The translations under genes and the position numbers were made by a program. The notes beneath the pieces were generated by a model. That model was given only the letters and a program-made list of their open reading frames with translations, had not been told where the DNA came from and searched no databases. A stretch of 64,000 nucleotides of DNA from Pseudomonas sp. L5B5. GTDB lineage: Bacteria > Pseudomonadota > Gammaproteobacteria > Pseudomonadales > Pseudomonadaceae. Location of the stretch: contig NZ_CP084742.1 in the NCBI RefSeq assembly GCF_020520285.1, positions 5,257,501 to 5,321,500 on the forward strand, given 5' to 3'. The first letter of the stretch is position 1; the number at the start of each line of letters is the position of its first letter. Shown piece after piece: positions 57,019 to 63,977 of this stretch.

Positions 57019-57321
57019 TTACTCCATGTCTACGCTGTCAGCGTCAATCGCGTCGTACTCTTGGTGGGTGCCGACGAACTTGATGTAGAGCGCGCCGAAA
57101 CGATAGGCCACGGCAACGATCAATCGATACTCGTTGCCCTTGATGTTGAAGACCACCCTGCGGCTTTTAAGAATGCTCGCGTTGCGATATTGGTCCTTGA
57201 TCTGCGCAGGGGTGGACCACCCTGCATTCCGTGCTTCATCGATCCAGGCCAGCAGAGGCTGTTCCGCATCCGGGTGCTTTGCCCAGAAGGCCTTCAACTG
57301 ACTGACTGCAATAATTCTCAT
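57019..57321 (-). CDS. higB: HigB-type mRNA interferase toxin
   Basis: A 100-residue HigB toxin (RelE fold) expected to cut mRNA on the ribosome. SRRVVFNIKGNEYRLIVAVAY is the family core, with the basic residues and the late IKFVGTHQEYD containing His. TAGGA precedes the ATG. The frame is intact, so the toxin may be active. It forms one operon with higA. Confidence 0.9.
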   Translation of the reverse strand: MRIIAVSQLKAFWAKHPDAEQPLLAWIDEARNAGWSTPAQIKDQYRNASILKSRRVVFNIKGNEYRLIVAVAYRFGALYIKFVGTHQEYDAIDADSVDME

Positions 57322-57377
57322 GGCGTGATCCTAGTCCCGTCCTGGGACATAAACAAGTCACTGAGTGCGTCAGGCGA

Positions 57378-57409
57378 TGTACGGGCAAATCGTTGGATTT
57401 ACCCGTACA
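57378..57409. promoter_or_regulatory. long inverted repeat upstream of higBA
   Basis: TGTACGGG-C-AAATC-GTTG-GATTT-A-CCCGTACA: arms of 14 bases with one mismatch, 57 bases before the higB start. It could be the HigA operator or the end hairpin of the DUF3077 transcript; it lacks a U tract, which favours operator. Confidence 0.6.
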
Positions 57410-57435
57410 GGCCGCCGACTTGAGTGACGATCAGG

Positions 57436-57702
57436 TCATGCAGAGAGTGTGGCGTGCACGTCATCCATCAGTGCCTTGCCCATCTCTGCCAGGTAGTGTG
57501 CCGCCCAAGCATAGCGGTCACACCGGGGCTCCATCGCCGCCTCCAGGGTGAATTGCTTTGCCAGATGCAACAGCGCCGAGGCGTGTTCCAGGGCGTCGCT
57601 GATCAGCACATCGCTATTCACGCGAAACATCGGATGCAGGTGTTCGCCGCACTGGGAAAAGCGGATTTCGCCGAGGGTGGTCAGGGGCGATTGAGTGGTC
57701 AT
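57436..57702 (-). CDS. DUF3077 protein
   Basis: An 88-residue cytoplasmic protein of the DUF3077 family, frequent in Pseudomonas and of unknown function; it has HPMFRVNSDVLISDALEHAS and LLHLAKQFTLEAAM. CGGAGG precedes ATG 57702. That site lies inside a 21-codon upstream frame whose stop overlaps the start as ATGA. A long structured leader precedes both. It sits between two toxin-antitoxin modules. Confidence 0.85.
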   Translation of the reverse strand: MTTQSPLTTLGEIRFSQCGEHLHPMFRVNSDVLISDALEHASALLHLAKQFTLEAAMEPRCDRYAWAAHYLAEMGKALMDDVHATLSA

Positions 57703-57764
57703 CGGGCACCTCCGGTTTTGTGTGAGGGGAGGTGGGGGGAGGACGGATTTCGAGTGGGATGCAT
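57699..57764 (-). CDS. 21-codon upstream ORF coupled to the DUF3077 gene
   Basis: AAAGGAG stands eight bases before ATG 57764, a near-perfect ribosome binding site. The frame encodes 21 residues rich in Pro, Ser and His. Its TGA overlaps the DUF3077 ATG (ATGA), and the DUF3077 ribosome binding site lies in its last codons. This is the layout of a leader peptide or a coupled small protein. No amino-acid run typical of attenuation is seen. Confidence 0.55.
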   Translation of the reverse strand: MHPTRNPSSPHLPSHKTGGAR

Positions 57765-57793
57765 GGTGACGACTCCTTTCGTATTGGGAACCA

Positions 57794-57896
57794 CCACCGT
57801 CTGCCGCCAAGCAGATTAGGGTGGCGGATTGCACAAGGTTGGCGGACCGGCACGAAAGGAACCGGCACCCCCGAAGGGGTCCCTGCGCAATCCGCC
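57794..57896 (-). promoter_or_regulatory. structured 5' leader of the DUF3077 transcript
   Basis: On the minus strand GGCGGATTGC (57896-57887) pairs with GCAATCCGCC (57832-57823) and encloses a hairpin ACCCC-UUCG-GGGGT with a classic C(UUCG)G tetraloop. A second stem of CCACC/GGTGG with TCTGC/GCAGA (57824-57794) follows. The tetraloop reads UUCG only on the minus strand, which is the sense strand of the DUF3077 gene. It may be a cis-acting RNA or a small RNA. Confidence 0.5.
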
Positions 57897-58071
57897 ATGA
57901 CACAGAAATGCGGGCACAAAAAAAGCGCCTGCATTGGTGTTTTGGCGCTTATTGCGCCTTTCGTGGTTCGGGCCGCCAAGCCCGTTCGCTGATACTGCAG
58001 CGACGAGCGAAGGATAGCCGGGAGGGGAGGGTGTAGCAACGGCGTTACTGCGACATTCTGTGAGCCGATCC
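57897..58071. other. gap between the DUF3077 leader and the REP cluster
   Basis: No gene or strong hairpin is seen here. The minus-strand promoter for the leader should lie in it or just downstream, but no convincing -35/-10 pair was found. Confidence 0.4.
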
Positions 58072-58202
58072 TGTAGCCGCTGCCGCAGGCTGCGAACGAC
58101 CGGAACGGTCGCAGCGGTCTCACAGACGCCGAAGGCCCTTCGGTCCTTGTCGCAGCCTGCGGCAGCGGCTACACGAAGCTCTGTTCGCGATCCGCGGCTA
58201 CA
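58072..58202. repeat. REP cluster (GTAGCCGCTGCCG family) next to the second TA module
   Basis: TGTAGCCGCTGCCGCAGGCT at 58072 and its inverted copy ending CGGCAGCGGCTACA at 58173 share 24-base arms. A third partial copy ends CGCGGCTACAG at 58202. The antitoxin stop codon (58200-58198) is the CTA of that last copy. It is the same family as the repeats beside RAYT. Confidence 0.85.
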
Positions 58203-58515
58203 GAGGTTGTGCCAGTACCTCGCGAAATACATCGGGCCTGAGCATTGCGATATGCAGCAAGGAACGGGCAGCACCGGAAGGCGTGCGCCTGCCTTGCTCC
58301 CATTCCTGAAGGGTCCTTACCGACACGCCAAGCAATTGCGCAAACCTGGGTTGCGACAATCCGGTTTTACCGCGCGCTTGAGCGGCCTTGGTGATCGGAA
58401 TGCTATGGGTATGGCCATGCCGGCCGGCTTTGACATCGATGACCGCTTCCAGAAGCTCTTGGCCGATATTGCGCTTGGCATCGCGCTCCAATAGTTCTTT
58501 TTCAGCGAGGGGCAT
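58198..58515 (-). CDS. XRE-type antitoxin (NadS/HigA-like)
   Basis: A 105-residue antitoxin with an N-terminal helical region and a C-terminal HTH (TGLSQPRFAQLLGVSVRTLQEWEQGRR). AAAGGAG precedes the ATG. It overlaps the toxin gene by 14 bases, toxin first. Its last codons and stop run into a REP element. It should bind the palindrome in the promoter upstream. Confidence 0.9.
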   Translation of the reverse strand: MPLAEKELLERDAKRNIGQELLEAVIDVKAGRHGHTHSIPITKAAQARGKTGLSQPRFAQLLGVSVRTLQEWEQGRRTPSGAARSLLHIAMLRPDVFREVLAQPL

Positions 58516-58822
58516 GATTCATCTCCTTTGCAATTCTGCGCAGAACAGAGGCTGGAATGTTTTCGGTCGCGCCTTTGCCATATATCACCAGAGCAACCAG
58601 AGCTCCGCATGCGAGATGAGTGGTATAGATGACCCGCACCGAGCCACTTTTTCCACGTCCATCAACGCTCCATCTGATTTTCCTGCAACCGCCAGAACCC
58701 GGGATGACAACGCCGGACGCTGGGTCGTTGGCAAGAAACATCATGAACTCACCATGCTCTTCTTCGGACCAGTAATCGGGCCAGAGTCTGGAAAACAGCG
58801 GAGATTCTATGATCGTCAGCAT
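58502..58822 (-). CDS. RelE/HigB-type toxin
   Basis: A 106-residue RelE-superfamily toxin: IESPLFSRLWPDYWSEEEHGEF, GCRKIRWSVDGRGKSGSVRVIY and ALVIYGKGATENI are the conserved blocks of the HigB-2/RelE-like group that pairs with XRE antitoxins. The ATG is only about two bases from the predicted transcription start and has no ribosome binding site, so the message may be leaderless. The frame is intact. Confidence 0.9.
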   Translation of the reverse strand: MLTIIESPLFSRLWPDYWSEEEHGEFMMFLANDPASGVVIPGSGGCRKIRWSVDGRGKSGSVRVIYTTHLACGALVALVIYGKGATENIPASVLRRIAKEMNHAPR

Positions 58823-58830
58823 GCGGGAGA

Positions 58831-58860
58831 ATTCTACGTCTTTGACGTACCTTGAGGCAA
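58831..58860 (-). promoter_or_regulatory. toxin-antitoxin promoter with internal operator
   Basis: On the minus strand TTGCCT (-35) and TAGAAT (-10) are 18 bases apart. The perfect palindrome TACGTCAAAGACGTA (58849-58835) fills the end of the spacer and overlaps the -10 by two bases. This is where an autorepressing antitoxin would bind. Confidence 0.7.
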
Positions 58861-59039
58861 TGTGAGGGGCTGGAAGATGACGCCTGAGAGATTAGGAGCG
58901 TGGACTTGCAACGCCAATGACCGGAGTCCTGATATCCAGTCAGCCCATTCGTATTCTTGTTTGTGACCCATGCACCCAATGTCACCTCTTGCATGACCTG
59001 AAACTCGGGGCGACCCTGCTGAGGATGGGACACAGCCCA

Positions 59040-59070
59040 CAAAAAAGGGCCAGCCTCACGGCCAGCCCTT
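59040..59070 (-). terminator. ggt terminator
   Basis: On the minus strand AGGGCTGGCC, GTGA, GGCTGGCCCT is followed by a T run. It lies about 20 bases after the ggt stop. Confidence 0.9.
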
Positions 59071-59088
59071 GGGTGCATTACTAAGCCC

Positions 59089-60924
59089 TCAATCTCCCAG
59101 CGCTTCGCCTTCGCGCCGTGGGTCGGCGCCGCCGGCCCAGGATGCCTTGCCCTGGGCATCGCGCACGCGAACGATGGCCTGGGTGCCGCTGGTCATGTCG
59201 ATCTCGTTCACTTCATGGCCCTGGGCTTGCAGCGCCTGTTTCAACGCCGGGCTGAACTGGCCCTGTTCCAGTTCGGTGGGGCCGTTGCGGCTGCCGAAGT
59301 TGGGCAGGCCGACGGCGGCTTGCGGGTCGAGGTTCCAATCGAGCATGCCGATCACCGACTTGGCCACGTACTCGATGATCTGCGAGCCGCCGGGGGAGCC
59401 GACGCTGGCCAGCAGTTCACCGCTGGCGCGGTCGAAGACCAGGGTCGGGGCCATGGAGGAGCGCGGGCGCTTGCCCGGCTGGACGCGGTTGGCCACCGGT
59501 TGGCCGTTTTCCTCGGGGATAAAGGAGAAGTCGGTCATCTGGTTGTTGAGCATGAAGCCCTGGACCATCAGGTGCGAGCCGAAGGCCGCTTCCACCGTGG
59601 TGGTCATGGACACGGCGCCGCCCTGGTCATCCACCGCGACCACTTGCGAGGTGGAAATGCGCATCGGCGAACGGTCCGGTGCGTAGGCCACCTGGATGCC
59701 CTGGGGCTTGCCCGGTTCGGCCTTGACGATGCTGCGCTCACCAATCAGCGCGGCGCGCTTGGCCAGGTAGTCCGGGGCGATCAGGCCGGCCACCGGCACC
59801 GGCACAAAGTCGCTATCGGCCACGTACAGGCCACGGTCGGCATAGGCCAGGCGCTCGGCTTCGGCGATCAGATGCACTGCTTGTGGCGCCGGCTCAAGGC
59901 CTGCGGGCAGGTTGGTTTTCTGCGGCTTGAGGTTGGCCAGGGTGTAGCGCGGGTCGCGTTGTTCCAGGGCTTGCAGGGTACCGAGGATCTGCGCCACCGC
60001 CACGCCGCCGGAAGAGGGCGGTGGCATGCCGCACACCTGCCAGCGCTTGTAGTCGCTGCACAGCGGCGCGCGTTCCTTGGCGCGGTAGCCTTGCAGGTCA
60101 TTGAGCGACAGGCTGCCGGGGTTGGCATGGCCCTGGACCTTGGCGACGATTTCCGCCGCTACCGGGCCTTTGTACAGGGCGTCCGGGCCTTCCTGGGCGA
60201 TGCGCTTGAGCACTGCGGCCAGTTGCGGGTTCTTCAGCAGGGTACCGACGGCCTTGGGGGTGCCATCGGCGTTGAGGAAGTAGGCGGCCATGTCCGGCGA
60301 GCGGGGCAAGGCGCTGTCGGAACTGATCATGGTGTGCAGCCGTGGCGAGATGGCGAAACCTTGTTCGGCCAGGCGGATCGCGGGTTCGAACAGTTGTGCC
60401 CAGGGCAGGCGTCCGTGTTTCTGGTGGGCCATTTCCAGGGCCCGCAACACGCCCGGGGTGCCGACCGAGCGTCCACCGATCTGCGCCTGGGGGAAGGGCA
60501 TGGGCTTGCCGTCGGCCTGCAGGAACAGCTTCTCGGTGGCGCCTGCCGGAGCGGTTTCGCGGCCGTCATAGGTGCGCACGGCCTTGCCGTCCCACAGCAC
60601 GATCATCGCGCCGCCGCCGATTCCCGAGGATTGTGGCTCCACCAGGGTCAGCACGGCCTGCATGGCGATCGCCGCATCGATGGCCGAGCCCCCCTTGCGC
60701 AGCATTTCGCGCCCGGCTTCGGCGGCCAGCGGGTTGGCGGCGGCGGCCATGTGCTGGGCGGCGTGCCGGGTCTGCATGTCGGTACGGTAGCCGGAAGCGA
60801 CTTCCGGAGCGGGCGGCAGGGCGGTGGAGGCCGGTGGGTTGTGGCAGGCGGCAAGGCCCAGGGCGGCGGCGATCAGGCCGACGCTGGCCAGTTGGCGGTA
60901 ACGGGAGGGCAGGGTCAAGAACAC
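59089..60924 (-). CDS. ggt: Gamma-glutamyltransferase
   Basis: A 611-residue Ntn-hydrolase precursor that splits glutathione and transfers its gamma-glutamyl group. A lipobox LAAC (Cys27) suggests a lipoprotein facing the periplasm. GKPMPFPQAQIGGRSVGTPG and GMPPPSSGGVAVAQILG are substrate-domain motifs. The self-cleavage site is the Thr of STSQVVAVDDQGGAVSMTTT, which starts the small subunit. GTG 60924 follows CGGAG. It is a single gene with its own terminator. Confidence 0.94.
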   Translation of the reverse strand: MFLTLPSRYRQLASVGLIAAALGLAACHNPPASTALPPAPEVASGYRTDMQTRHAAQHMAAAANPLAAEAGREMLRKGGSAIDAAIAMQAVLTLVEPQSSGIGGGAMIVLWDGKAVRTYDGRETAPAGATEKLFLQADGKPMPFPQAQIGGRSVGTPGVLRALEMAHQKHGRLPWAQLFEPAIRLAEQGFAISPRLHTMISSDSALPRSPDMAAYFLNADGTPKAVGTLLKNPQLAAVLKRIAQEGPDALYKGPVAAEIVAKVQGHANPGSLSLNDLQGYRAKERAPLCSDYKRWQVCGMPPPSSGGVAVAQILGTLQALEQRDPRYTLANLKPQKTNLPAGLEPAPQAVHLIAEAERLAYADRGLYVADSDFVPVPVAGLIAPDYLAKRAALIGERSIVKAEPGKPQGIQVAYAPDRSPMRISTSQVVAVDDQGGAVSMTTTVEAAFGSHLMVQGFMLNNQMTDFSFIPEENGQPVANRVQPGKRPRSSMAPTLVFDRASGELLASVGSPGGSQIIEYVAKSVIGMLDWNLDPQAAVGLPNFGSRNGPTELEQGQFSPALKQALQAQGHEVNEIDMTSGTQAIVRVRDAQGKASWAGGADPRREGEALGD

Positions 60925-61061
60925 GCGTTGAGCTCCGTTCGCAGGGGAATTGAGGTGTCGTCCGTGGGGGCAATGTACAGCAGTGAAGCGTGTCGTTGGG
61001 CTTCGCTGGCCCGGGGATGCCGTTCCGAACCGACCGGCTGCGCGGCTTCAGCCGGCACCGA

Positions 61062-61075
61062 TTGACCTGTATCAG
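61062..61075 (+). promoter_or_regulatory. ANR (FNR-type) box before the cytochrome c peroxidase gene
   Basis: TTGACCTGTATCAG matches the ANR/FNR consensus TTGAT-N4-ATCAA at 8 of 10 fixed positions, and the two mismatches are symmetrical. Its centre is about 68 bases before the start codon, which would place the transcription start near 61110. ANR control of this peroxidase is known in pseudomonads. Confidence 0.75.
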
Positions 61076-61136
61076 GGTAACCGGCTCCCGTTGGGCACAT
61101 GGTGGCGCAAACCATAAAGCCTGATGAGAGGACGCC

Positions 61137-62129
61137 ATGTACACGAGTAAGTGGTTGCTTGTTTTCGGATTGCTGTGGGGGAGCCAGGCGTGGGGAGCGA
61201 CGCCCAGCGAACCGATCCAGCCGGTGCAGCCGGCGAAGATCACGGATGTCGACAAGGTGGAGCTGGGCAAGCAATTGTTCTTCGACCCGCGCCTGTCCAA
61301 GTCCGGTTTCATTTCCTGCAACTCCTGTCACAACCTGAGCATGGGCGGCAGCGACAACCTGCCGACTTCCATCGGCCACAACTGGCACCAGGGTCCGATC
61401 AACTCGCCCACGGTGCTCAACTCAGGGCTGAGTTTTGCGCAGTATTGGGACGGTCGCGCCGCCACGCTCCAGGAGCAAGCGGGTGGCCCCATCGCCAACC
61501 CGGGGGAGATGGGTTTCACCCATGACCTGGCGGTGGACGTGCTGCGCTCCATCCCTCAGTACCGTGCTTCCTTCAAGCAGGTCTATGGCGACGATGGCAT
61601 CAAGTTCGACGATGTCACCAACGCCATCGCCGCTTTCGAAGACACCCTGGTGACCCCCAACGCACCATTCGACCGCTGGCTCAAGGGCGACCAGGCGGCG
61701 ATCAGCCCGACTGCACTGAAGGGCTACCAGTTGTTCAAGTCCATCGGCTGCGTGGCCTGCCACAACGGTGAGGCGGTGGGTGGCACCTCGTTCCAGAAGA
61801 TGGGCATGCTCGAGCCGTACGTGACCAAGAATCCTGCCCAGGGCGTCGCCGGGCTGACCGGCAAGGACGCCGATCGGATGCGCTTCAAGGTGCCGACCTT
61901 GCGCAACGTGGCACTGACCTATCCCTACTTCCATGACGGTGCCTGCTGGAAGCTGGAAGAGGCGGTGGACGTGATGGCCCGCCTGCAACTGGGCCGCAAG
62001 CTGGGCACTGAGGAGGTCAGCCAGATCGTTGCCTTCCTCGAAACCCTGACGGGCGATCAGCCGGACTTCAAGTTGCCGATGCTGCCGCCATCCTCGGCGC
62101 AGACACCACGTCCGCAGCCGTTCAACTGA
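61137..62129 (+). CDS. ccpA: Di-haem cytochrome c peroxidase
   Basis: A 330-residue periplasmic enzyme reducing hydrogen peroxide with electrons from cytochrome c. Signal peptide ends AWG-ATP. Two haem c sites are visible: CNSCH at residues 61-65 (peroxidatic, low-potential) and CVACH at 205-209 (electron-transfer). TLRNVALTYPYFHDGACW near residue 255 is the family C-terminal signature. GAGAGG precedes the ATG. An ANR box upstream and a terminator after it indicate a single oxygen-regulated gene. Confidence 0.94.
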   Translation: MYTSKWLLVFGLLWGSQAWGATPSEPIQPVQPAKITDVDKVELGKQLFFDPRLSKSGFISCNSCHNLSMGGSDNLPTSIGHNWHQGPINSPTVLNSGLSFAQYWDGRAATLQEQAGGPIANPGEMGFTHDLAVDVLRSIPQYRASFKQVYGDDGIKFDDVTNAIAAFEDTLVTPNAPFDRWLKGDQAAISPTALKGYQLFKSIGCVACHNGEAVGGTSFQKMGMLEPYVTKNPAQGVAGLTGKDADRMRFKVPTLRNVALTYPYFHDGACWKLEEAVDVMARLQLGRKLGTEEVSQIVAFLETLTGDQPDFKLPMLPPSSAQTPRPQPFN

Positions 62130-62134
62130 TCATG

Positions 62135-62163
62135 AAAAACCGCAGCTCGCTGCGGTTTTTTTA
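62135..62163 (+). terminator. cytochrome c peroxidase terminator
   Basis: AAAACCGCAG, CTCG, CTGCGGTTTT with a long T run follows the stop by a few bases. It may also serve the convergent lipoprotein gene. Confidence 0.9.
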
Positions 62164-62189
62164 TCCCGAGGTCCTGGCCCCTGGCGCTG

Positions 62190-62879
62190 TCAGCCTTGCC
62201 TGTCACCGGTCGCGCAATTGAACCGGTCATCGATAGGGGCTTGGTGCGGGGGCGCGAAGTAGCCTGGTGTCAGGCGGTTGTCGGTGCGTTGCCAGCGTTG
62301 TGGATAAGACAGCATCGAGTAGGGTGAATTGTCCTTGAGCGTCTCGTAGTTCAAGGACAGGTCGATCTGCGCGGCGCCTTGCAGGAAGGGGCCTTCGATC
62401 GAAAGGAGGGAACCGGTCAGCCAGGTTCGCTCCGGGCTTTCCAGGTACATGGGAGCGGCGATGCGCAGCCAGGTGCGCCCGGCATCCTGGGAAAAGTACA
62501 GGCGCGGCAAACCCCCTCCGCCTTTACTGAAACCCGGTCCCCGGGCAATCGGAATCACCAGGTAGTTGGAGTTGGCGGCATCGATCATCAATGGCGTACC
62601 ACTGCCACGCACGGTGATGCCATTGAACGAGCCAAAGGGCGCAACCGGGGTATGGATGCCGAGCCGGGTGTCGGTGTAGTGCACCATGTCCCCACTGCTG
62701 GCGATGAGCGGTGAGGTGCCGTTGCAGAGCCTGAAGGTGGTTCGGTCGACCTCGAAGAAACGCGATGCGTCGATGCGGTAGATGACTCGGCCGGGCAGGT
62801 ATCGAATCGGCTCGGGCGCGCTGCAGGCCCCAAGTACCCCGCACGAGATCAGCAACAGCAACGTCATCCTTGCCCACAT
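62190..62879 (-). CDS. Putative lipoprotein of unknown function
   Basis: A 229-residue protein with a lipoprotein signal (LLLLISCGVLGAC, lipobox LGAC). The mature part is probably all-beta: FFEVDRTTFRLC, MVHYTDTRLGIHTPVAPFG and FSQDAGRTWLRIAAP, the last like a BNR/Asp-box (S-x-D-x-G-x-T-W). Start is ATG 62879 after AAGGAG. The pattern reminds me of Tli3-type immunity lipoproteins of type VI effectors, but no effector gene is adjacent, so that is speculation. Confidence 0.75.
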   Translation of the reverse strand: MWARMTLLLLISCGVLGACSAPEPIRYLPGRVIYRIDASRFFEVDRTTFRLCNGTSPLIASSGDMVHYTDTRLGIHTPVAPFGSFNGITVRGSGTPLMIDAANSNYLVIPIARGPGFSKGGGGLPRLYFSQDAGRTWLRIAAPMYLESPERTWLTGSLLSIEGPFLQGAAQIDLSLNYETLKDNSPYSMLSYPQRWQRTDNRLTPGYFAPPHQAPIDDRFNCATGDRQG

Positions 62880-62997
62880 GAAAAACCGACTCCTTGTTCC
62901 TGCCTGAATGCAGGGGCGGGCGTTTATGACATTCCTGGGAGAGCGGCGCAACACTGGCTATTACGGGCCAGCGCTGCGCCGATGCGGCGGTACTCTG

Positions 62998-63837
62998 TCA
63001 GGGCTTCATCTGCCAGGCATTCGCTCCGGCGGCCGCCTTGAACTTGGCGCGGTTCTCCGGGGTGGCCGGCGGTTCGGAATCACCGAAGATCGCCTTCAGC
63101 CAATGGCCGTCGGTGGGGTTGGGGAAGAGGATGAACTTGCGGCCGAACTGCTCCTTGTCTTCGCTCATCAGGTTGCTGCGCTGCTTGACGTCTGCCACGT
63201 AGTACTTGCGTTTGAAGTCGTTGAGGTTGTCGCCCAGCATCACCACCACGTTGTGACCCTTGGCGATTTCCTGTTGGCGTGGCTCCTTGTTGGAGCTGTC
63301 GCGATATACCGTCAGGTGCTGCTCGTCGGCGAACGGCAGCTGGTTGTGGCGCAGGTTGGCCAGGGCGTATTCGTAGGTCTTTTCGCCCTGGTCGCGACTG
63401 GTGACGTAGAACACCTCCACGCCCTTGGACTGGGCGTACTTGAGGAACTCCACCGCGCCCGGGGTGGCGACCGGGCCGTTGTCGGCCACCCACTGATCCC
63501 AGGCCGCGTCGTCGAAGAATTCCTTGTCCGAATTGATCAGGTAGCCCCAGTAGCTGTTGCTGCTGAGCACGGTGTCGTCGATGTCGCTGATGATTGCCAG
63601 CGGGCGGTCGCCGTCCTTGCGTTCCTGCAGGGCGCGGTCCAATTGCATCCTGGCCACATTGAAGCCCTGGTAGTACAGGGCCTGGAACTCGGCGGCGGTC
63701 TGGCGCCAGGCCACGGCGGCGGTCAACAGGTTGGAAGGCGGGGTGCTGGCCTGGTCGGCGAAGGCCGGGGCACAGGTCAGGGTCAGAAGCGAGAAGAGCC
63801 AGGGGGAGAGGGAAGTCCCGGTGGTTTTTATTGTCAT
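62998..63837 (-). CDS. Periplasmic HAD phosphatase, e(P4)/class B-C acid phosphatase type
   Basis: A 279-residue phosphatase with a signal peptide ending AFA-DQA. The HAD motif I is SDIDDTVLSSN (Asp85, Asp87, Asp88), with VTSRDQG as motif II and MLGDNLNDF as the late acidic motif. This is the 5'-nucleotidase lipoprotein e(P4) family, but no canonical lipobox is seen, so it is probably soluble in the periplasm. It would release phosphate from nucleotides or similar esters. Confidence 0.9.
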   Translation of the reverse strand: MTIKTTGTSLSPWLFSLLTLTCAPAFADQASTPPSNLLTAAVAWRQTAAEFQALYYQGFNVARMQLDRALQERKDGDRPLAIISDIDDTVLSSNSYWGYLINSDKEFFDDAAWDQWVADNGPVATPGAVEFLKYAQSKGVEVFYVTSRDQGEKTYEYALANLRHNQLPFADEQHLTVYRDSSNKEPRQQEIAKGHNVVVMLGDNLNDFKRKYYVADVKQRSNLMSEDKEQFGRKFILFPNPTDGHWLKAIFGDSEPPATPENRAKFKAAAGANAWQMKP

Positions 63838-63977
63838 GGTCGAGCCCTAGAAGTGAGGATTGCGCAGCTCTCACGAACACTGCCCGGGTGTTCTATCTCA
63901 CACCAGGCGGGGGCTCAATGCAGGTGTCGCGATTCTGGATCAATGAGGCGTAATCCCGAGTACTTTTGCGCGGGCAT

